Notes: generated from the sequence alone by a model not told the origin. 64,000 nt of DNA from Kitasatospora humi (GCF_020907985.1 NZ_JAJJPA010000015.1:1-64000); one strand, 5' to 3'. Positions 15,798 to 24,102 are shown, counted from the first letter of the stretch. Numbers and translations are program-made.

Positions 15798-15965
15798 ATG
15801 GCACACCGACAGCACTGGCTGATCCGCTTCACCGACGAGTTGATGACGCTGACCAGCGACCTGACACAGGAGAAGGCCGCCGACTTCGTCCGCCGGGTCT
15901 ACCAGGCCGGCCACGAGGCGGGCGTGGCGGAGACCCGTGAGGAGACCCGCCGCGAAGGCGAGTGA
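15798..15965 (+). CDS. Small conserved-looking 55-residue protein
   Basis: MAHRQHWLIRFTDELMTLTS, then DLTQEKAADFVRRVYQAGHE and AGVAETREETRREGE: a single amphipathic helical protein with normal codon use and a GGGAG ribosome site six bases before the ATG. The last codons lie in the first unit of the 58-bp tandem repeat that follows. Function unknown. Confidence 0.6.
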   Translation: MAHRQHWLIRFTDELMTLTSDLTQEKAADFVRRVYQAGHEAGVAETREETRREGE

Positions 15966-16165
15966 CCCCGGGGTGCGGCGCGTCGGGGCGTCAGTGGACG
16001 AGACCCGCCGCGAAGGCGGGTGACCCCGGGGTGCGGCGCGTCGGGGCGTCAGTGGACGAGACCGTCGCGAAGGCGAGTGACCCCGGGGTGCGGCGCGTCG
16101 GGGCGTCAGTGGACGAGAGCCGTCGCGAAGGCGGGTGACCCCGGGGTGCCGGGCGTCGGGGCGTC
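15950..16165. repeat. Four tandem copies of a 57-58-bp unit between convergent genes
   Basis: GTGACCCCGGGGTGCGGCGC recurs at 15962, 16020, 16077 and 16135, giving periods of 58, 57 and 58. Each unit contains TGACCCCGGGGTG, a palindromic core, then CGTCGGGGCGTCAGTGGACG and GAAGGCG. The first copy contains the stop of the small gene and the last contains the stop of hemC (on the other strand), so a gene-end region has been duplicated. No spacers differ, so this is not a CRISPR. Confidence 0.85.
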
Positions 16166-17105
16166 AGTGCGGGATGCTGTCGATCACCTCGCGCGCGCCC
16201 TGCCGCAGCAGCGCCACCGCGACCGAGGTGCCCAGGGTGGCCGGGTCCAGCGGACCGGCCCACTCGTGGGCGTCCAGCACGGTCTTGCCGTCCGGTGAGA
16301 AGACCCGGCCGCGCAGCGAGAGCCGCCCGTCCCGCTCGGCCCGGGCGAAGCCGGCGATCGGGCTGTTGCAGTGCCCCTGCAGCACGTGCAGGAACATCCG
16401 CTCGGCGGTGGTCTCCCGCCAGGCGTCCTCGTCGCCGAGCGCGCTGACCGCCGCGATGGTCGCCGCGTCGTCCTCGCGGCACTGGATGGCCAGCACCCCG
16501 GCGCCGATCGGCGGGCACATGAGCTCCACCGGCAGGATCTCGCTGATCCGGTCCTCCGCGCCGATCCGGGCCAGGCCCGAGGCGGCGAGCAGCAGCGCGT
16601 CGGCCTCGCCGGCGGCCAGTTTCTCCAGCCGCCGGTTGGCGTTGCCGCGCATCGGCACGCAGACCAGCTGCGGGTGGCTGGTGGCGAGTTGGGCGATCCG
16701 GCGGACCGACGAGGTGCCGATCCGGCTGCCCGGCGGCAGCTGGTCGAGGGTGAGCCCGCCGGGGTGCACCAGGGCGTCCCGCACGTCGTCGCGGCGCAGG
16801 AAGGCGGCGAAGACGGTGCCGGCCGGCAGCGGCCGGTCGGCGGGGACGTCCTTGACGCAGTGCACGGCCAGGTCCGCCTCGCCGGCCAGCAGCGCCGCGT
16901 CCACCTCCTTGGTGAACGCGCCCTTGCCGCCGAGCGCCGACAGCGCCCCGGTCCAGCGGTCCCCGGAGGTGGTGACCGGCACCACCTCGGTGCGGATCCC
17001 CGGGTGCAGTTCCGTCAGTTCGGCCTGCACCCGGGCGACTTGGGCCAGGGCCATCGGGGACGAGCGGGAGACGATCCGCAGCACGGCGGGCACAGGCAGC
17101 GTCAT
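16164..17105 (-). CDS. hemC: Porphobilinogen deaminase (hydroxymethylbilane synthase)
   Basis: 313 residues. Joins four porphobilinogens into hydroxymethylbilane in haem and corrin synthesis, in the cytoplasm. Motifs: LRIVSRSSPMALAQVARVQ, VTTSGDRWTG, KGAFTKEVDAALLAGEADLA, VHCVKDVPADRP, IGTSSVRRIAQL, MRGNANRRLEKLAAGEADA, and the dipyrromethane cofactor loop as LQGHCNSPIAG with the Cys near residue 245. Usual enzymes have GGC at that loop; GHC is a variant. Start is MTLPVPAVL; upstream frame is non-coding. No other hem genes are adjacent, so this could be a second hemC. Confidence 0.93.
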   Translation of the reverse strand: MTLPVPAVLRIVSRSSPMALAQVARVQAELTELHPGIRTEVVPVTTSGDRWTGALSALGGKGAFTKEVDAALLAGEADLAVHCVKDVPADRPLPAGTVFAAFLRRDDVRDALVHPGGLTLDQLPPGSRIGTSSVRRIAQLATSHPQLVCVPMRGNANRRLEKLAAGEADALLLAASGLARIGAEDRISEILPVELMCPPIGAGVLAIQCREDDAATIAAVSALGDEDAWRETTAERMFLHVLQGHCNSPIAGFARAERDGRLSLRGRVFSPDGKTVLDAHEWAGPLDPATLGTSVAVALLRQGAREVIDSIPH

Positions 17106-17248
17106 GGCACCACGATAGGGGGTCCGGGCCCGGGCGAACGGCGGATCGCCGCCGCTGCGCTGTGCCGCCCGGGCGGCCACGCGGTAGCCTGCACCCTTCG
17201 TACCCCGGTCGGCGAGCACAGCACGAGAGCGGAAGGGACCCTGCCCGG

Positions 17249-18712
17249 ATGGCCGATATCCGCGAGTCCGCGATCCCGTCCCAGCGGGTGCCCGCCTGGG
17301 GCCGTGCCGGCCGGGCGGTCCGGGCGGCCGGCGGGGGCCGGCTGCGGGAGGCCGGTCCGCACCTGGCGCTGGCCGTGCTCTTCCTGCTCGGGTACAGCCT
17401 GGTCGAGCTGCTGCGCTACCAGCGGTTCGCCGCGCCCTCCTGGGACCTCGGGATCTTCACCCAGGCGGTCAAGGGCTACGCGCACTTCGGCGCGCCGATC
17501 CTGTCGATCAAGGGCCCGGGCTTCAACGCGCTCGGCGACCACTGGTCCCCGATCGTCGCGCTGCTGGCCCCGGCCTGGTGGGTGTGGCCGTCGCCGGCGA
17601 TGCTCCTGGTCGCCCAGGCCGCGCTGTTCGCCTGGTCGATCGGGGTGGTCTCGGACACCGCCGAACGCGTCCTCGGCAGCCGCAGCAAGGGCCTGCTGAT
17701 CGGCGCCGCCTACGGCCTGTCCTGGGGGCTGCAGCGGGCGGTCGACTTCGAGTTCCACGAGATCGCCTTCGCCGTCCCGCTGCTCGCCGTGGTCTGCCGC
17801 CAGGTGCTGGTCAAGCGGTGGGAGCGGGCTGCCTGGTGGGCGCTGCCGCTGGTGCTGGTCAAGGAGGACATGGGGCTGACGGTGGCGGCCCTCGGCGTGG
17901 TGCTGCTGGTGGCGGCCCGGCGCCGGACCACCGCGGCCGTGCTGGTGATGTTCGGCCTGGGCTCCGCGGCGCTGACCATCGGTGCGCTGATCCCGCACTT
18001 CAACCCGCAGCACCAGTACGACTACTGGGCCAAGCTGCCGGGCGGCACCCACCCGTTGCCGTGGCAGCTGCTGATCGGGCCGTTCACCCGCTTGACCGTC
18101 TGGAAGACCTGCGGCTGGCTGCTGGGCATCGTCGGGTTCCTGGCGCTGCGCTCGCCGCTGGTGCTGCTCACCCTGCCAACCCTGGCCTGGCGCTTCTCCT
18201 CCTCGAACCCGATGTTCTGGGGGCAGGACTGGCACTACAACGCCACCCTGATGCCGATCCTCTTCCTCGCCCTGGTGGACGCGATCGCCCGGCTGCGCGC
18301 GAGCCACGCGGGGCCGGTGCTGCGGGGCTTCGCCGAGGGCATGGTGCCCGGGGCCCTGGCGATCGCCGCGGCCTGCACGGTGAGCCTGCCGGTCGGCGTG
18401 GGCGCGCTGTCCGACCCGGGCACCTGGAGCGGCGGGCGGCACGCGGCGGCGCTGCGGGACGCCCTGGCGCTGGTGCCGCACGGCGTGACGGTGGAGTCCA
18501 CCATGGGACCGCTCTCCCGGCTGGCCGCCACCGACGACGCCTACTGGGTCGGCGGCTGCAAGCCCGGCCCGCCGCGGTACCTGGTGCTGGACACGGCGGG
18601 CTGGGACAACCCCCCGACCGATCTGCCCGCCTACGGCGCCGCCTTCCACCCGGGGGCCCGCTTCACCGTGCTGTTCAGCCGCGACCAGGTGACGGTGCTG
18701 CGGCTCCGGTGA
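17249..18712 (+). CDS. DUF2079 multi-pass membrane protein (first of two)
   Basis: 487 residues with about nine to eleven membrane segments. Family blocks: SWDLGIFTQAVKGYAHFGAPI, GDHWSPIVALLAPAWWVW, FEFHEIAFAVPLLAV, VKEDMGLTVAALGVVLL, SSNPMFWGQDWHYNATLMPI. The family is distantly related to GT-C glycosyltransferases and may act on lipid-linked sugars, but no activity has been established. Start chosen at MADIRESAIP with GGAAGGGA upstream. It diverges from hemC. A paralogue lies at 58169-59779. Confidence 0.88.
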   Translation: MADIRESAIPSQRVPAWGRAGRAVRAAGGGRLREAGPHLALAVLFLLGYSLVELLRYQRFAAPSWDLGIFTQAVKGYAHFGAPILSIKGPGFNALGDHWSPIVALLAPAWWVWPSPAMLLVAQAALFAWSIGVVSDTAERVLGSRSKGLLIGAAYGLSWGLQRAVDFEFHEIAFAVPLLAVVCRQVLVKRWERAAWWALPLVLVKEDMGLTVAALGVVLLVAARRRTTAAVLVMFGLGSAALTIGALIPHFNPQHQYDYWAKLPGGTHPLPWQLLIGPFTRLTVWKTCGWLLGIVGFLALRSPLVLLTLPTLAWRFSSSNPMFWGQDWHYNATLMPILFLALVDAIARLRASHAGPVLRGFAEGMVPGALAIAAACTVSLPVGVGALSDPGTWSGGRHAAALRDALALVPHGVTVESTMGPLSRLAATDDAYWVGGCKPGPPRYLVLDTAGWDNPPTDLPAYGAAFHPGARFTVLFSRDQVTVLRLR

Positions 18713-18730
18713 GCCGGGCGCGGGCCGCCG

Positions 18731-19129
18731 TCAGCCGGCGGCGAGCCGCTCCAGCACCCGCACCGCCTGCTCGGCGTGGTCGGCGGTCACGAACAGGTGG
18801 TCGTGGTGGAACCCGGCCACCACACTGCAGCCGATGCCGTGCTCGGCCAGCCGGCCGGCGACCGCGGTGGTGATCGCCCTGCCGGTCTCGTCCCGCACGG
18901 AGTGGGAGCGCAGGGTGATCCAGACCGCCGGATAGGCGTAGTCGAGCCCGAGCGCCTCGGCCTCGTGCTGCTCGACCACCGCCGTGATGCCCTCCGGCTC
19001 CGCCACGGTCACCACCGGACGCAGCCCGGCCGGCACCCGCCCGGGGAAGCTGCAGAAGACGTACCGCCCCGGGGTGACCTCGGGGTGCAGCTGCCCGAGC
19101 AGCTGCTGAAGATCTCTGTCGCCGGCCAT
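18731..19129 (-). CDS. ACT-like domain protein
   Basis: 132 residues. TPGRYVFCSFPG, GITAVVEQHEAEALGL, WITLRSHS and GIGCSVVAGFHHDHLFVTADHAEQAVRVLERL follow the ACT_7 layout of a beta-alpha-beta small-molecule binding fold. Probably cytoplasmic amino-acid sensing; ligand unknown. Start taken at MAGDRDLQQ because upstream residues are not protein-like. Convergent with the DUF2079 gene. Confidence 0.72.
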   Translation of the reverse strand: MAGDRDLQQLLGQLHPEVTPGRYVFCSFPGRVPAGLRPVVTVAEPEGITAVVEQHEAEALGLDYAYPAVWITLRSHSVRDETGRAITTAVAGRLAEHGIGCSVVAGFHHDHLFVTADHAEQAVRVLERLAAG

Positions 19130-19217
19130 GCCTGCCACGGTAGCGGCCCGGCCCGCCCGTTCCCGGGAACCCACCGCCGGAAGTTCTTCCGATGCACCAT
19201 TGCCGTCCGACAGTCAC

Positions 19218-19240
19218 CGATATATCGTTGAGTTATCGAG
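19218..19240 (+). promoter_or_regulatory. AT-rich palindromic region upstream of padR, likely operator/promoter
   Basis: CGATATATCG is a perfect palindrome, followed by TTGAGTTATCGA, about 45-65 bases before the PadR start. This AT-rich block in a GC-rich genome with TATC/GATA half-sites is the kind of site bound by PadR repressors that control themselves. Confidence 0.55.
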
Positions 19241-19284
19241 ACAGTACGCGACAGGCGCGTACGACAACGAAGGAGGTGCGCACC

Positions 19285-19911
19285 ATGCGCACGGAACGAC
19301 ATGGCAGGCGCGGCTACCGGATCCGGTTCGGCGAACTGCCTGGTGAGTACGGCGAGCGGCGCGGCGCCTTCGGGCCGCCGGTGCCGCCGGGCGGCCCGTT
19401 CGGCGGTGGCCCGTTCGGGGGCTTCGGTCCGCACCGCGGCGGCCGCGGACGCGGGCGGCACGGACGGGCGCGGCGCGGCGACGTCCGGGCCTCGCTGCTG
19501 GCGCTGCTGAAGGAGCGTCCGATGCACGGCTACGAGATGATCACCGAGATCGGCGAGCGGACCGGCGGCGCCTGGCGGCCCAGTCCGGGATCGGTCTACC
19601 CGACCCTGCAGCTGCTGGAGGAGGAGGGCCTGATCGAGGCTCAGGAGTCCGGCGGGAAGCGGCTGTTCACGCTCACCGAGACCGGTCGCGCCGAGGCCGA
19701 CGGCGGCTCGGCGGAGCCCTGGCAGGAGGCCGGGCGCGGCATCGACTGGGCGGCGGTCCAGGAGGTGGGGCAGACCATGTCCTCGCTGGACCACGCCATC
19801 CGCCAGGTGATGACCACCGGCACCGAGGAGCAGCGCACCAAGGGGCTGGCGGTGCTGGTCGAGGCCCGCAAGAAGCTCTACCTGATCCTGGCCGAGGCCG
19901 AGGAGGCGTGA
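19285..19911 (+). CDS. PadR-family transcriptional regulator
   Basis: 208 residues. A Gly/Pro/Arg-rich N-terminal extension of 65 residues precedes the PadR winged helix: RGDVRASLLALLKERPMHGYEMITEI, WRPSPGSVYPTLQLLEEEGLIE, GKRLFTLTETGRAEAD. The C-terminal helix LAVLVEARKKLYLILAEAEE should dimerise. Start is ATG 19285 with an AAGGAGG ribosome site. Likely autoregulated through the palindrome just upstream. No obvious target gene is adjacent; PadR proteins often repress exporters. Confidence 0.9.
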   Translation: MRTERHGRRGYRIRFGELPGEYGERRGAFGPPVPPGGPFGGGPFGGFGPHRGGRGRGRHGRARRGDVRASLLALLKERPMHGYEMITEIGERTGGAWRPSPGSVYPTLQLLEEEGLIEAQESGGKRLFTLTETGRAEADGGSAEPWQEAGRGIDWAAVQEVGQTMSSLDHAIRQVMTTGTEEQRTKGLAVLVEARKKLYLILAEAEEA

Positions 19912-19914
19912 GGG

Positions 19915-20148
19915 CTACGGCCGCGCGGCCGCGTCCTCGGGCGCCCGGTACTCGTACCGCCAGCGCATCCGGCCCTTGGCGGTGTACACCTTGGCCCGGT
20001 CGTACACCAAGGTCCGGGCCGGCTCGTCGCCATGGGCCGGCACCGGCACCCGGTAGACCTTGGGCACCGCGTTGAACAGGCTCACCATGATCGGCAGTAC
20101 CCGGCCGTCCAGTGGTCCGCCGACGAACTCGGTGTCCTCGCTCCGCAT
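19915..20148 (-). CDS. Small conserved-type hypothetical protein
   Basis: 77 residues starting MRSEDTEFVGGPLDGRVLPI, then VPKVYRVPV and YDRAKVYTAKGRMRWRYEYR. The GGPLDGR start is shared by many small actinobacterial proteins of unknown role. An upstream ATG at 20190 would add 14 residues. Convergent with padR and only three bases from its stop. Confidence 0.6.
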   Translation of the reverse strand: MRSEDTEFVGGPLDGRVLPIMVSLFNAVPKVYRVPVPAHGDEPARTLVYDRAKVYTAKGRMRWRYEYRAPEDAAARP

Positions 20149-20492
20149 GACCAGTGCCCTTCCCACGTGCTGATCCGTCCAGCTTCGCACCAGGTGGGGG
20201 CCGCTCCCAAACCCGCTGCCGAACGGCTCACCACCACCTGGCGAACACCCCCGGGTCCGAGCAGCCCCACTGCTCCCTTATCCTGCTCAGTACGCCTCCG
20301 GGACCAGAGCCCGGTCAGCGGGCCCCGAGCGCACCCCCTCCACGGCAGCACCCCACGTCCGGTGACCCCGGCGCGGCCGCCCGGTGGACGGCCCCGGGCC
20401 CGACCGGGAAGCTGCGGACCGCGCCCGGTGTTGCGTCGGTAGGTGCGTAGAACGCTGTGGCACACCAGCCACAGCTGTGCGGAAGGGGCCCT
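20149..20492. other. Intergenic, no gene seen
   Basis: About 340 bases between divergent genes. GGAAGGGGCC before 20493 is the ribosome site of the next gene. No clear operator. Confidence 0.4.
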
Positions 20493-21194
20493 ATGGTAGC
20501 CAGCAGCAGGTGGACGGCGTGGTTGCGGCGCGATCGGAACCCCGGCCCGACCGCAGGCCGCCCGGCCACCCCGCAGGCCCGACTGGAAGAGCTGCTCGCC
20601 GCGGCGCGTGCCGGCTTCCCGCTGGCGCCGGCGGCGCACCCGGCCGGCCACCGCTGCTCCTGCGACCGGGTCGGCTGTCCGGCCCCGGCCCGGCACCCGG
20701 TCTCGTTCGCCTGGCAGTCCCAGGCGACCACCGACACCGAGCAACTGGACCGCTGGCTCACCCGCGACCCGCAGGCCAACTTCATCTCCGCCACCGGGCG
20801 GGCGCACGATGTGCTGGACGTGCCCGCCGAGGCCGGCCGGCTGGCGGTGGAGCGGCTCGCCGAGCGCGGGGTGGAGGTGCCGGTCGCGGCCGTCGGCGAG
20901 GACCGCTACCTGTTCTTCACCGCCACCCGGGGCAGGCCCGAGGACGAGGACGAGTTCTGGTCGTCCGAGCTGGACAGCCATCCGGACTCGCCCACCGAGC
21001 ACCCGGGGCTGCGCTGGCACTGCCGCGGCTCCTACACCCTGCTGCCCCCGGCCGCGCTGCCGGACGGCACCGAGGTGCGCTGGGTGCGCGGGCCCGAGCA
21101 CCCGCTGCCCGATCCGCTGCGGGTGCTCGACGTGCTCACCGACGCCTGCACCGAGGTCGGCGCGGTCGCCGAGGAGCAGTGGCTGATCGGCTGA
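20493..21194 (+). CDS. Bifunctional DNA primase/polymerase N-terminal (prim-pol) domain protein
   Basis: 233 residues, a prim-pol domain on its own. Motifs: AGFPLAPAAHPAGHRCSCDR, GCPAPARHPVSFAWQSQATT, LTRDPQANFISATGRAHDVLDVP, VGEDRYLFFTATR, HPGLRWHCRGSYTLLPPAAL. The catalytic DxD-like region appears as AHDVLDVP, so the first acid is intact. No helicase domain follows. Such short proteins are frequent in Streptomyces chromosomes and plasmids; whether they synthesise primers is unknown. Start ATG 20493 has GGAAGGGG upstream. It faces map tail to tail. Confidence 0.8.
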   Translation: MVASSRWTAWLRRDRNPGPTAGRPATPQARLEELLAAARAGFPLAPAAHPAGHRCSCDRVGCPAPARHPVSFAWQSQATTDTEQLDRWLTRDPQANFISATGRAHDVLDVPAEAGRLAVERLAERGVEVPVAAVGEDRYLFFTATRGRPEDEDEFWSSELDSHPDSPTEHPGLRWHCRGSYTLLPPAALPDGTEVRWVRGPEHPLPDPLRVLDVLTDACTEVGAVAEEQWLIG

Positions 21195-21207
21195 CCCCGT
21201 GTCAGCG

Positions 21208-21279
21208 TGCACTGGGGGGACGTCGTTCACCGAGGGGACGTCGTGCACTGAGGGGACGTCGTGCACTGAGGGGACGTCA
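21208..21279. repeat. Four tandem 18-bp units between prim-pol and map
   Basis: GTGCACTGAGGGGACGTC repeats exactly for two units and with few changes for two more (21208, 21226, 21244, 21262). The palindrome CAAGCGCGCGCTTG follows at 21279-21292 and may end transcription of either convergent gene. Confidence 0.85.
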
Positions 21280-21314
21280 AGCGCGCGCTTGGCATCCCCT
21301 CGGGCGTCCGTCCA

Positions 21315-22163
21315 CTACGGCAGCGTCAGGATCTCCGCGCCGTCGGCGGTCACCACCAGGGTGTGCTCGAACTGGGCGGTGCGCTTGCGGTCCTTGGTGA
21401 CCACGGTCCAGCCGTCCGGCCAGACGTCGTAGTCGTAGCTGCCCAAGGTCAGCATCGGCTCGATGGTGAAGGTCATCCCCGGCTTGATCACCGTGGTGGC
21501 CCGGTCGCTGTCGTAGTGCGGGATGATCAGGCCGGAGTGGAACGAGGTGTTGATCCCGTGCCCGGTGAAGTCCCGCACCACGCCGTAGTCGAAGCGCTTG
21601 GCGTAGGACTCGATCACCCGGCCGATCACATTGATCTGACGACCCGGCTTGACCGCCTTGATCGCCCGGTTGAGCGACTCCCTGGTCCGCTCCACCAGCA
21701 GCCGGGACTCCTCGTCCACCTCGCCGACCAGGTAGGTGGCGTTCAGGTCGCCGTGCACCCCGTGGATGTACGCGGTGGCGTCGATGTTGACGATGTCACC
21801 GTCCTGCAGCACCGTCGAGTCCGGGATGCCGTGACAGATCACCTCGTTGATCGAGGTGCAGATCGACTTGGGGAAGCCGCGGTAGCCGAGGTCGGACGGG
21901 TAGGCGCCGTGGTCGCACATGTACTCGTGGGCCACCGCGTCCAGTTGGTCGGTGGTCACCCCGGGGGCGATCAGCTCCGCCGCCGCCGCCATCGCCCGCG
22001 CCGCGATCCGGCCGGCGATCCGCATCTTCTCCACGGTCTCCGCGTCCTGCACCTCGGGACCGGTGTACGGGGTCGGCATCGGCTTGCCCACGTACTCCGG
22101 CCGGGCGATGTGCGCCGGAACCTTGCGGACGGGGGACTGGGTGCCGGGAACGAGGAGAGCCAT
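21315..22163 (-). CDS. map: Type I methionine aminopeptidase
   Basis: 282 residues. Removes the initiator methionine from nascent proteins. The five metal ligands are visible: D128 and D139 in NIDATAYIHGVHGDLN, H202 in FTGHGI, E235 in FTIEPML, E266 in QFEHTL; H111 in EVICHGIP is also conserved. The N-terminal extension RPEYVGKPMPTPYTGPEVQD is typical of actinobacterial MetAP with an SH3-binding-like motif. Start at MALLVPGTQ with GAGGAGAG just upstream. Streptomyces normally has more than one map; this is not the copy in the ribosomal operon. Confidence 0.95.
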   Translation of the reverse strand: MALLVPGTQSPVRKVPAHIARPEYVGKPMPTPYTGPEVQDAETVEKMRIAGRIAARAMAAAAELIAPGVTTDQLDAVAHEYMCDHGAYPSDLGYRGFPKSICTSINEVICHGIPDSTVLQDGDIVNIDATAYIHGVHGDLNATYLVGEVDEESRLLVERTRESLNRAIKAVKPGRQINVIGRVIESYAKRFDYGVVRDFTGHGINTSFHSGLIIPHYDSDRATTVIKPGMTFTIEPMLTLGSYDYDVWPDGWTVVTKDRKRTAQFEHTLVVTADGAEILTLP

Positions 22164-22256
22164 GGGCGGGAGTCTATCCCGCAGGCCGGTCCGGCCCGGC
22201 TGTGTGTGCGAAGGCGCGGCCGGGCATGATCCAACCAGAGCGACGAAGGAGGGACC

Positions 22257-22484
22257 ATGCCGCTGTTCCGCCATCAGCCCACCGGCAAGCCGGGCGAGTG
22301 GTACTACTGCCTCAAGCACCAGAAGGTCGAGGAGGGGCCGGAGTGCGCCGCCAAGGACCGGCTGGGGCCCTACGCCACCCGCGGGGAGGCGCAGAACGCG
22401 CTGGAGATCGCCGCCGAGCGCAACCGCGAGTGGCGCACCGACCCGGCCTGGAACGACGACCGCCCCGAGGACGACCGGAGCTGA
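22257..22484 (+). CDS. Small SPOR-like hypothetical protein
   Basis: 75 residues: PTGKPGEWYYCLKHQKVEEG, LGPYATRGEAQNALEIAAER, then an acidic tail. The pattern YYCL..H..V..G..C....LGPY.TR.EA is a conserved actinobacterial family commonly labelled SPOR-domain, usually beside map as here. The two Cys could bind metal. Ribosome site GAAGGAGGGACC. Divergent from map. Confidence 0.75.
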   Translation: MPLFRHQPTGKPGEWYYCLKHQKVEEGPECAAKDRLGPYATRGEAQNALEIAAERNREWRTDPAWNDDRPEDDRS

Positions 22485-22490
22485 CGCCCG

Positions 22491-23054
22491 CTACCACCGG
22501 TTGACCGGTTCCGCGGTGAACTGCCGCACCAGCCGCGCCAGCCGGGAGCGCGGCCGCTCCCCGGCCGCCGCGCTCACCAGGTGCTGCACCAGGTCGAAGC
22601 CCGGCTCGGCGGGCTCGTCGACGGTCAGCCGCTCATGGGCCAGCGCGCCCAGCTCCCGGTCGCCCGCCTCCAGCGCCAGCACCACCGCGCCGCCCCGCCG
22701 GGCGTCCGCCAGCCGCTCCAGCAACTCCTCGCCCGCCGCGCCGGGGCTCACCACCAGCACCGTCTCGCCCCGCCCGGCCACGGCCAGCCGCTCCGGCCCC
22801 GGCTGCCCCGGCACGGTCGGCCGGCGGCGGATCAGCAGCGGCGACAGCTGGGGCACCGCCGACCACGCCGCCTCGTCGTCCAGGTGCGCGGCCAGGTGCC
22901 AGGGCTCGTACGCCGCCGTGCCGACCAGCAGCAGGCCACGGGCGGTGCGCCGGGTGACCGCGCCGCGCAGCGACCCCGCGAAGGAGCGGGTGGCCGCCAG
23001 CAGCGGAGAGCCGGCCAATGCTTCGCGGACTTCCGACAGGCTGGTTGCATCCAT
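22491..23054 (-). CDS. Hypothetical protein (DUF-type), convergent with the SPOR-like gene
   Basis: 187 residues starting MDATSLSEVREALAGSPLLA. Contains GLLLVGTAAYEPWHLAAHLD, then LSPLLIRRRPTVPGQPGPERL and ETVLVVSPGAAGEELLERL, an alternating strand-helix pattern. No signal peptide. Family not identified; regularly seen next to the F420 reductase gene in related genomes as far as I recall. Ends seven bases from the neighbouring stop. Confidence 0.62.
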   Translation of the reverse strand: MDATSLSEVREALAGSPLLAATRSFAGSLRGAVTRRTARGLLLVGTAAYEPWHLAAHLDDEAAWSAVPQLSPLLIRRRPTVPGQPGPERLAVAGRGETVLVVSPGAAGEELLERLADARRGGAVVLALEAGDRELGALAHERLTVDEPAEPGFDLVQHLVSAAAGERPRSRLARLVRQFTAEPVNRW

Positions 23055-23100
23055 CCCCGAAGCATGGAGCCTGCCGCAGGCGTTTGGCAGGATCGTCGGT

Positions 23101-23784
23101 ATGACTTCCCTCGAATCAGCGACCGACAGCGGACCCGACATTGCCGACCTGGTGGTCGGCGTGCTCGGCGGGACCGGTGACCAGGGTCGGGGCCTCGCCT
23201 ACCGGCTGGCCCGGTCCGGCCAGCAAGTGATGATCGGCTCGCGCAGTGCCGAACGGGCCAAGACGGTGGCCGCCGAACTCGACAACGGCGTGCTCGGCGC
23301 CGACAACCACACCGTCGCCAAGGAGTGCGACGTGGTGATCGTCGCCGTGCCGTGGGACGGCCACGCCGAGCTGCTCGGCGGACTGCGGGCCGAGCTGGCC
23401 GGCAAGATCGTGGTCGACTGCGTCAACCCGCTGGGCTTCGACAAGCAGGGCGCCTACCCGCTGCGGCCCGAGGAGGGCAGCGCCGCCCAGCAGGCCGCCG
23501 CGCTGCTGCCCGAGTCGCGGGTGACCGGCGCCTTCCACCACCTGTCGGCGGTGCTGCTGCAGGACCCGCAGATCGACCGGATCGACATCGACGTGATGGT
23601 GCTCGGCGACGACCGCGCCGCCACCGACGTGGTGCGGGCGCTGGCCGACCGGATCCCGGGCATGCGGGGCGTCTACGCCGGCCGGCTGCGCAACGCCCAC
23701 CAGGTGGAGTCGCTGGTGGCCAACCTGATCGCGATCAACCGCCGCTACAAGACCCACGCGGGCCTGCGGATCACCGGCCTGTAA
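23101..23784 (+). CDS. npdG: NADPH-dependent F420 reductase
   Basis: 227 residues. Transfers hydride between NADPH and coenzyme F420 in the cytoplasm, supplying reduced F420. Rossmann motif VGVLGGTGDQGRGLAYRLA near 20, phosphate-binding SRSAERA for NADP, then DVVIVAVPWDGH, VVDCVNPLGFDKQG, VTGAFHHLSA, RNAHQVESLVANLIAINRRYK, all typical of this family. Start MTSLESATDSG. A hairpin terminator follows at 23821. Confidence 0.9.
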   Translation: MTSLESATDSGPDIADLVVGVLGGTGDQGRGLAYRLARSGQQVMIGSRSAERAKTVAAELDNGVLGADNHTVAKECDVVIVAVPWDGHAELLGGLRAELAGKIVVDCVNPLGFDKQGAYPLRPEEGSAAQQAAALLPESRVTGAFHHLSAVLLQDPQIDRIDIDVMVLGDDRAATDVVRALADRIPGMRGVYAGRLRNAHQVESLVANLIAINRRYKTHAGLRITGL

Positions 23785-23820
23785 CGGCGCGTGACGATCC
23801 GGTGACGGTATGACGGGACG

Positions 23821-23846
23821 GGAGTCACCCGGCTGCGGGTGACTCC
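23821..23846 (+). terminator. Terminator after npdG
   Basis: Perfect 11-bp stem GGAGTCACCCG / CGGGTGACTCC with a GCTG loop, 37 bases past the stop. Confidence 0.8.
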
Positions 23847-23919
23847 GGTCCGTCGGCGACAATGGAAGCCGACAGACCCGCGACGGACCCGTCGCCTCAC
23901 CGACCGGAAAGCCGGACAG

Positions 23920-24102
23920 ATGCCCCGCAACGCCCTCTACGCCTCGATCGTCTTCGTCCTCGCGGTGGCCGCCGCCGTGGTCTCCTTCGTGGAGGGCAAC
24001 TGGCTGGGCGTGGTCTGGGTGCTGCTCGCCGGTGTGTCCAGCAACATCGCCTGGTTCTACCTGCGCAAGGAGAAGCTGGCCCGGCAGGTCGACCAGGCCT
24101 GA
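23920..24102 (+). CDS. Small two-helix membrane protein, hypothetical
   Basis: 60 residues: a membrane helix SIVFVLAVAAAVVSFVEG, a short turn, a second helix LGVVWVLLAGVSSNIAWFYL, then a basic tail RKEKLARQVDQA in the cytoplasm. Start MPRNALYA is preceded by CCGGAAAGCCGGACAG, a weak ribosome site. Function unknown; convergent with the site-2 protease gene. Confidence 0.7.
   Translation: MPRNALYASIVFVLAVAAAVVSFVEGNWLGVVWVLLAGVSSNIAWFYLRKEKLARQVDQA

Noticed and set aside
15950..16165. Possible CRISPR array
   Set aside because: Units are directly abutting with no unique spacers and no cas genes; simple tandem repeat. Same for 21208-21279.
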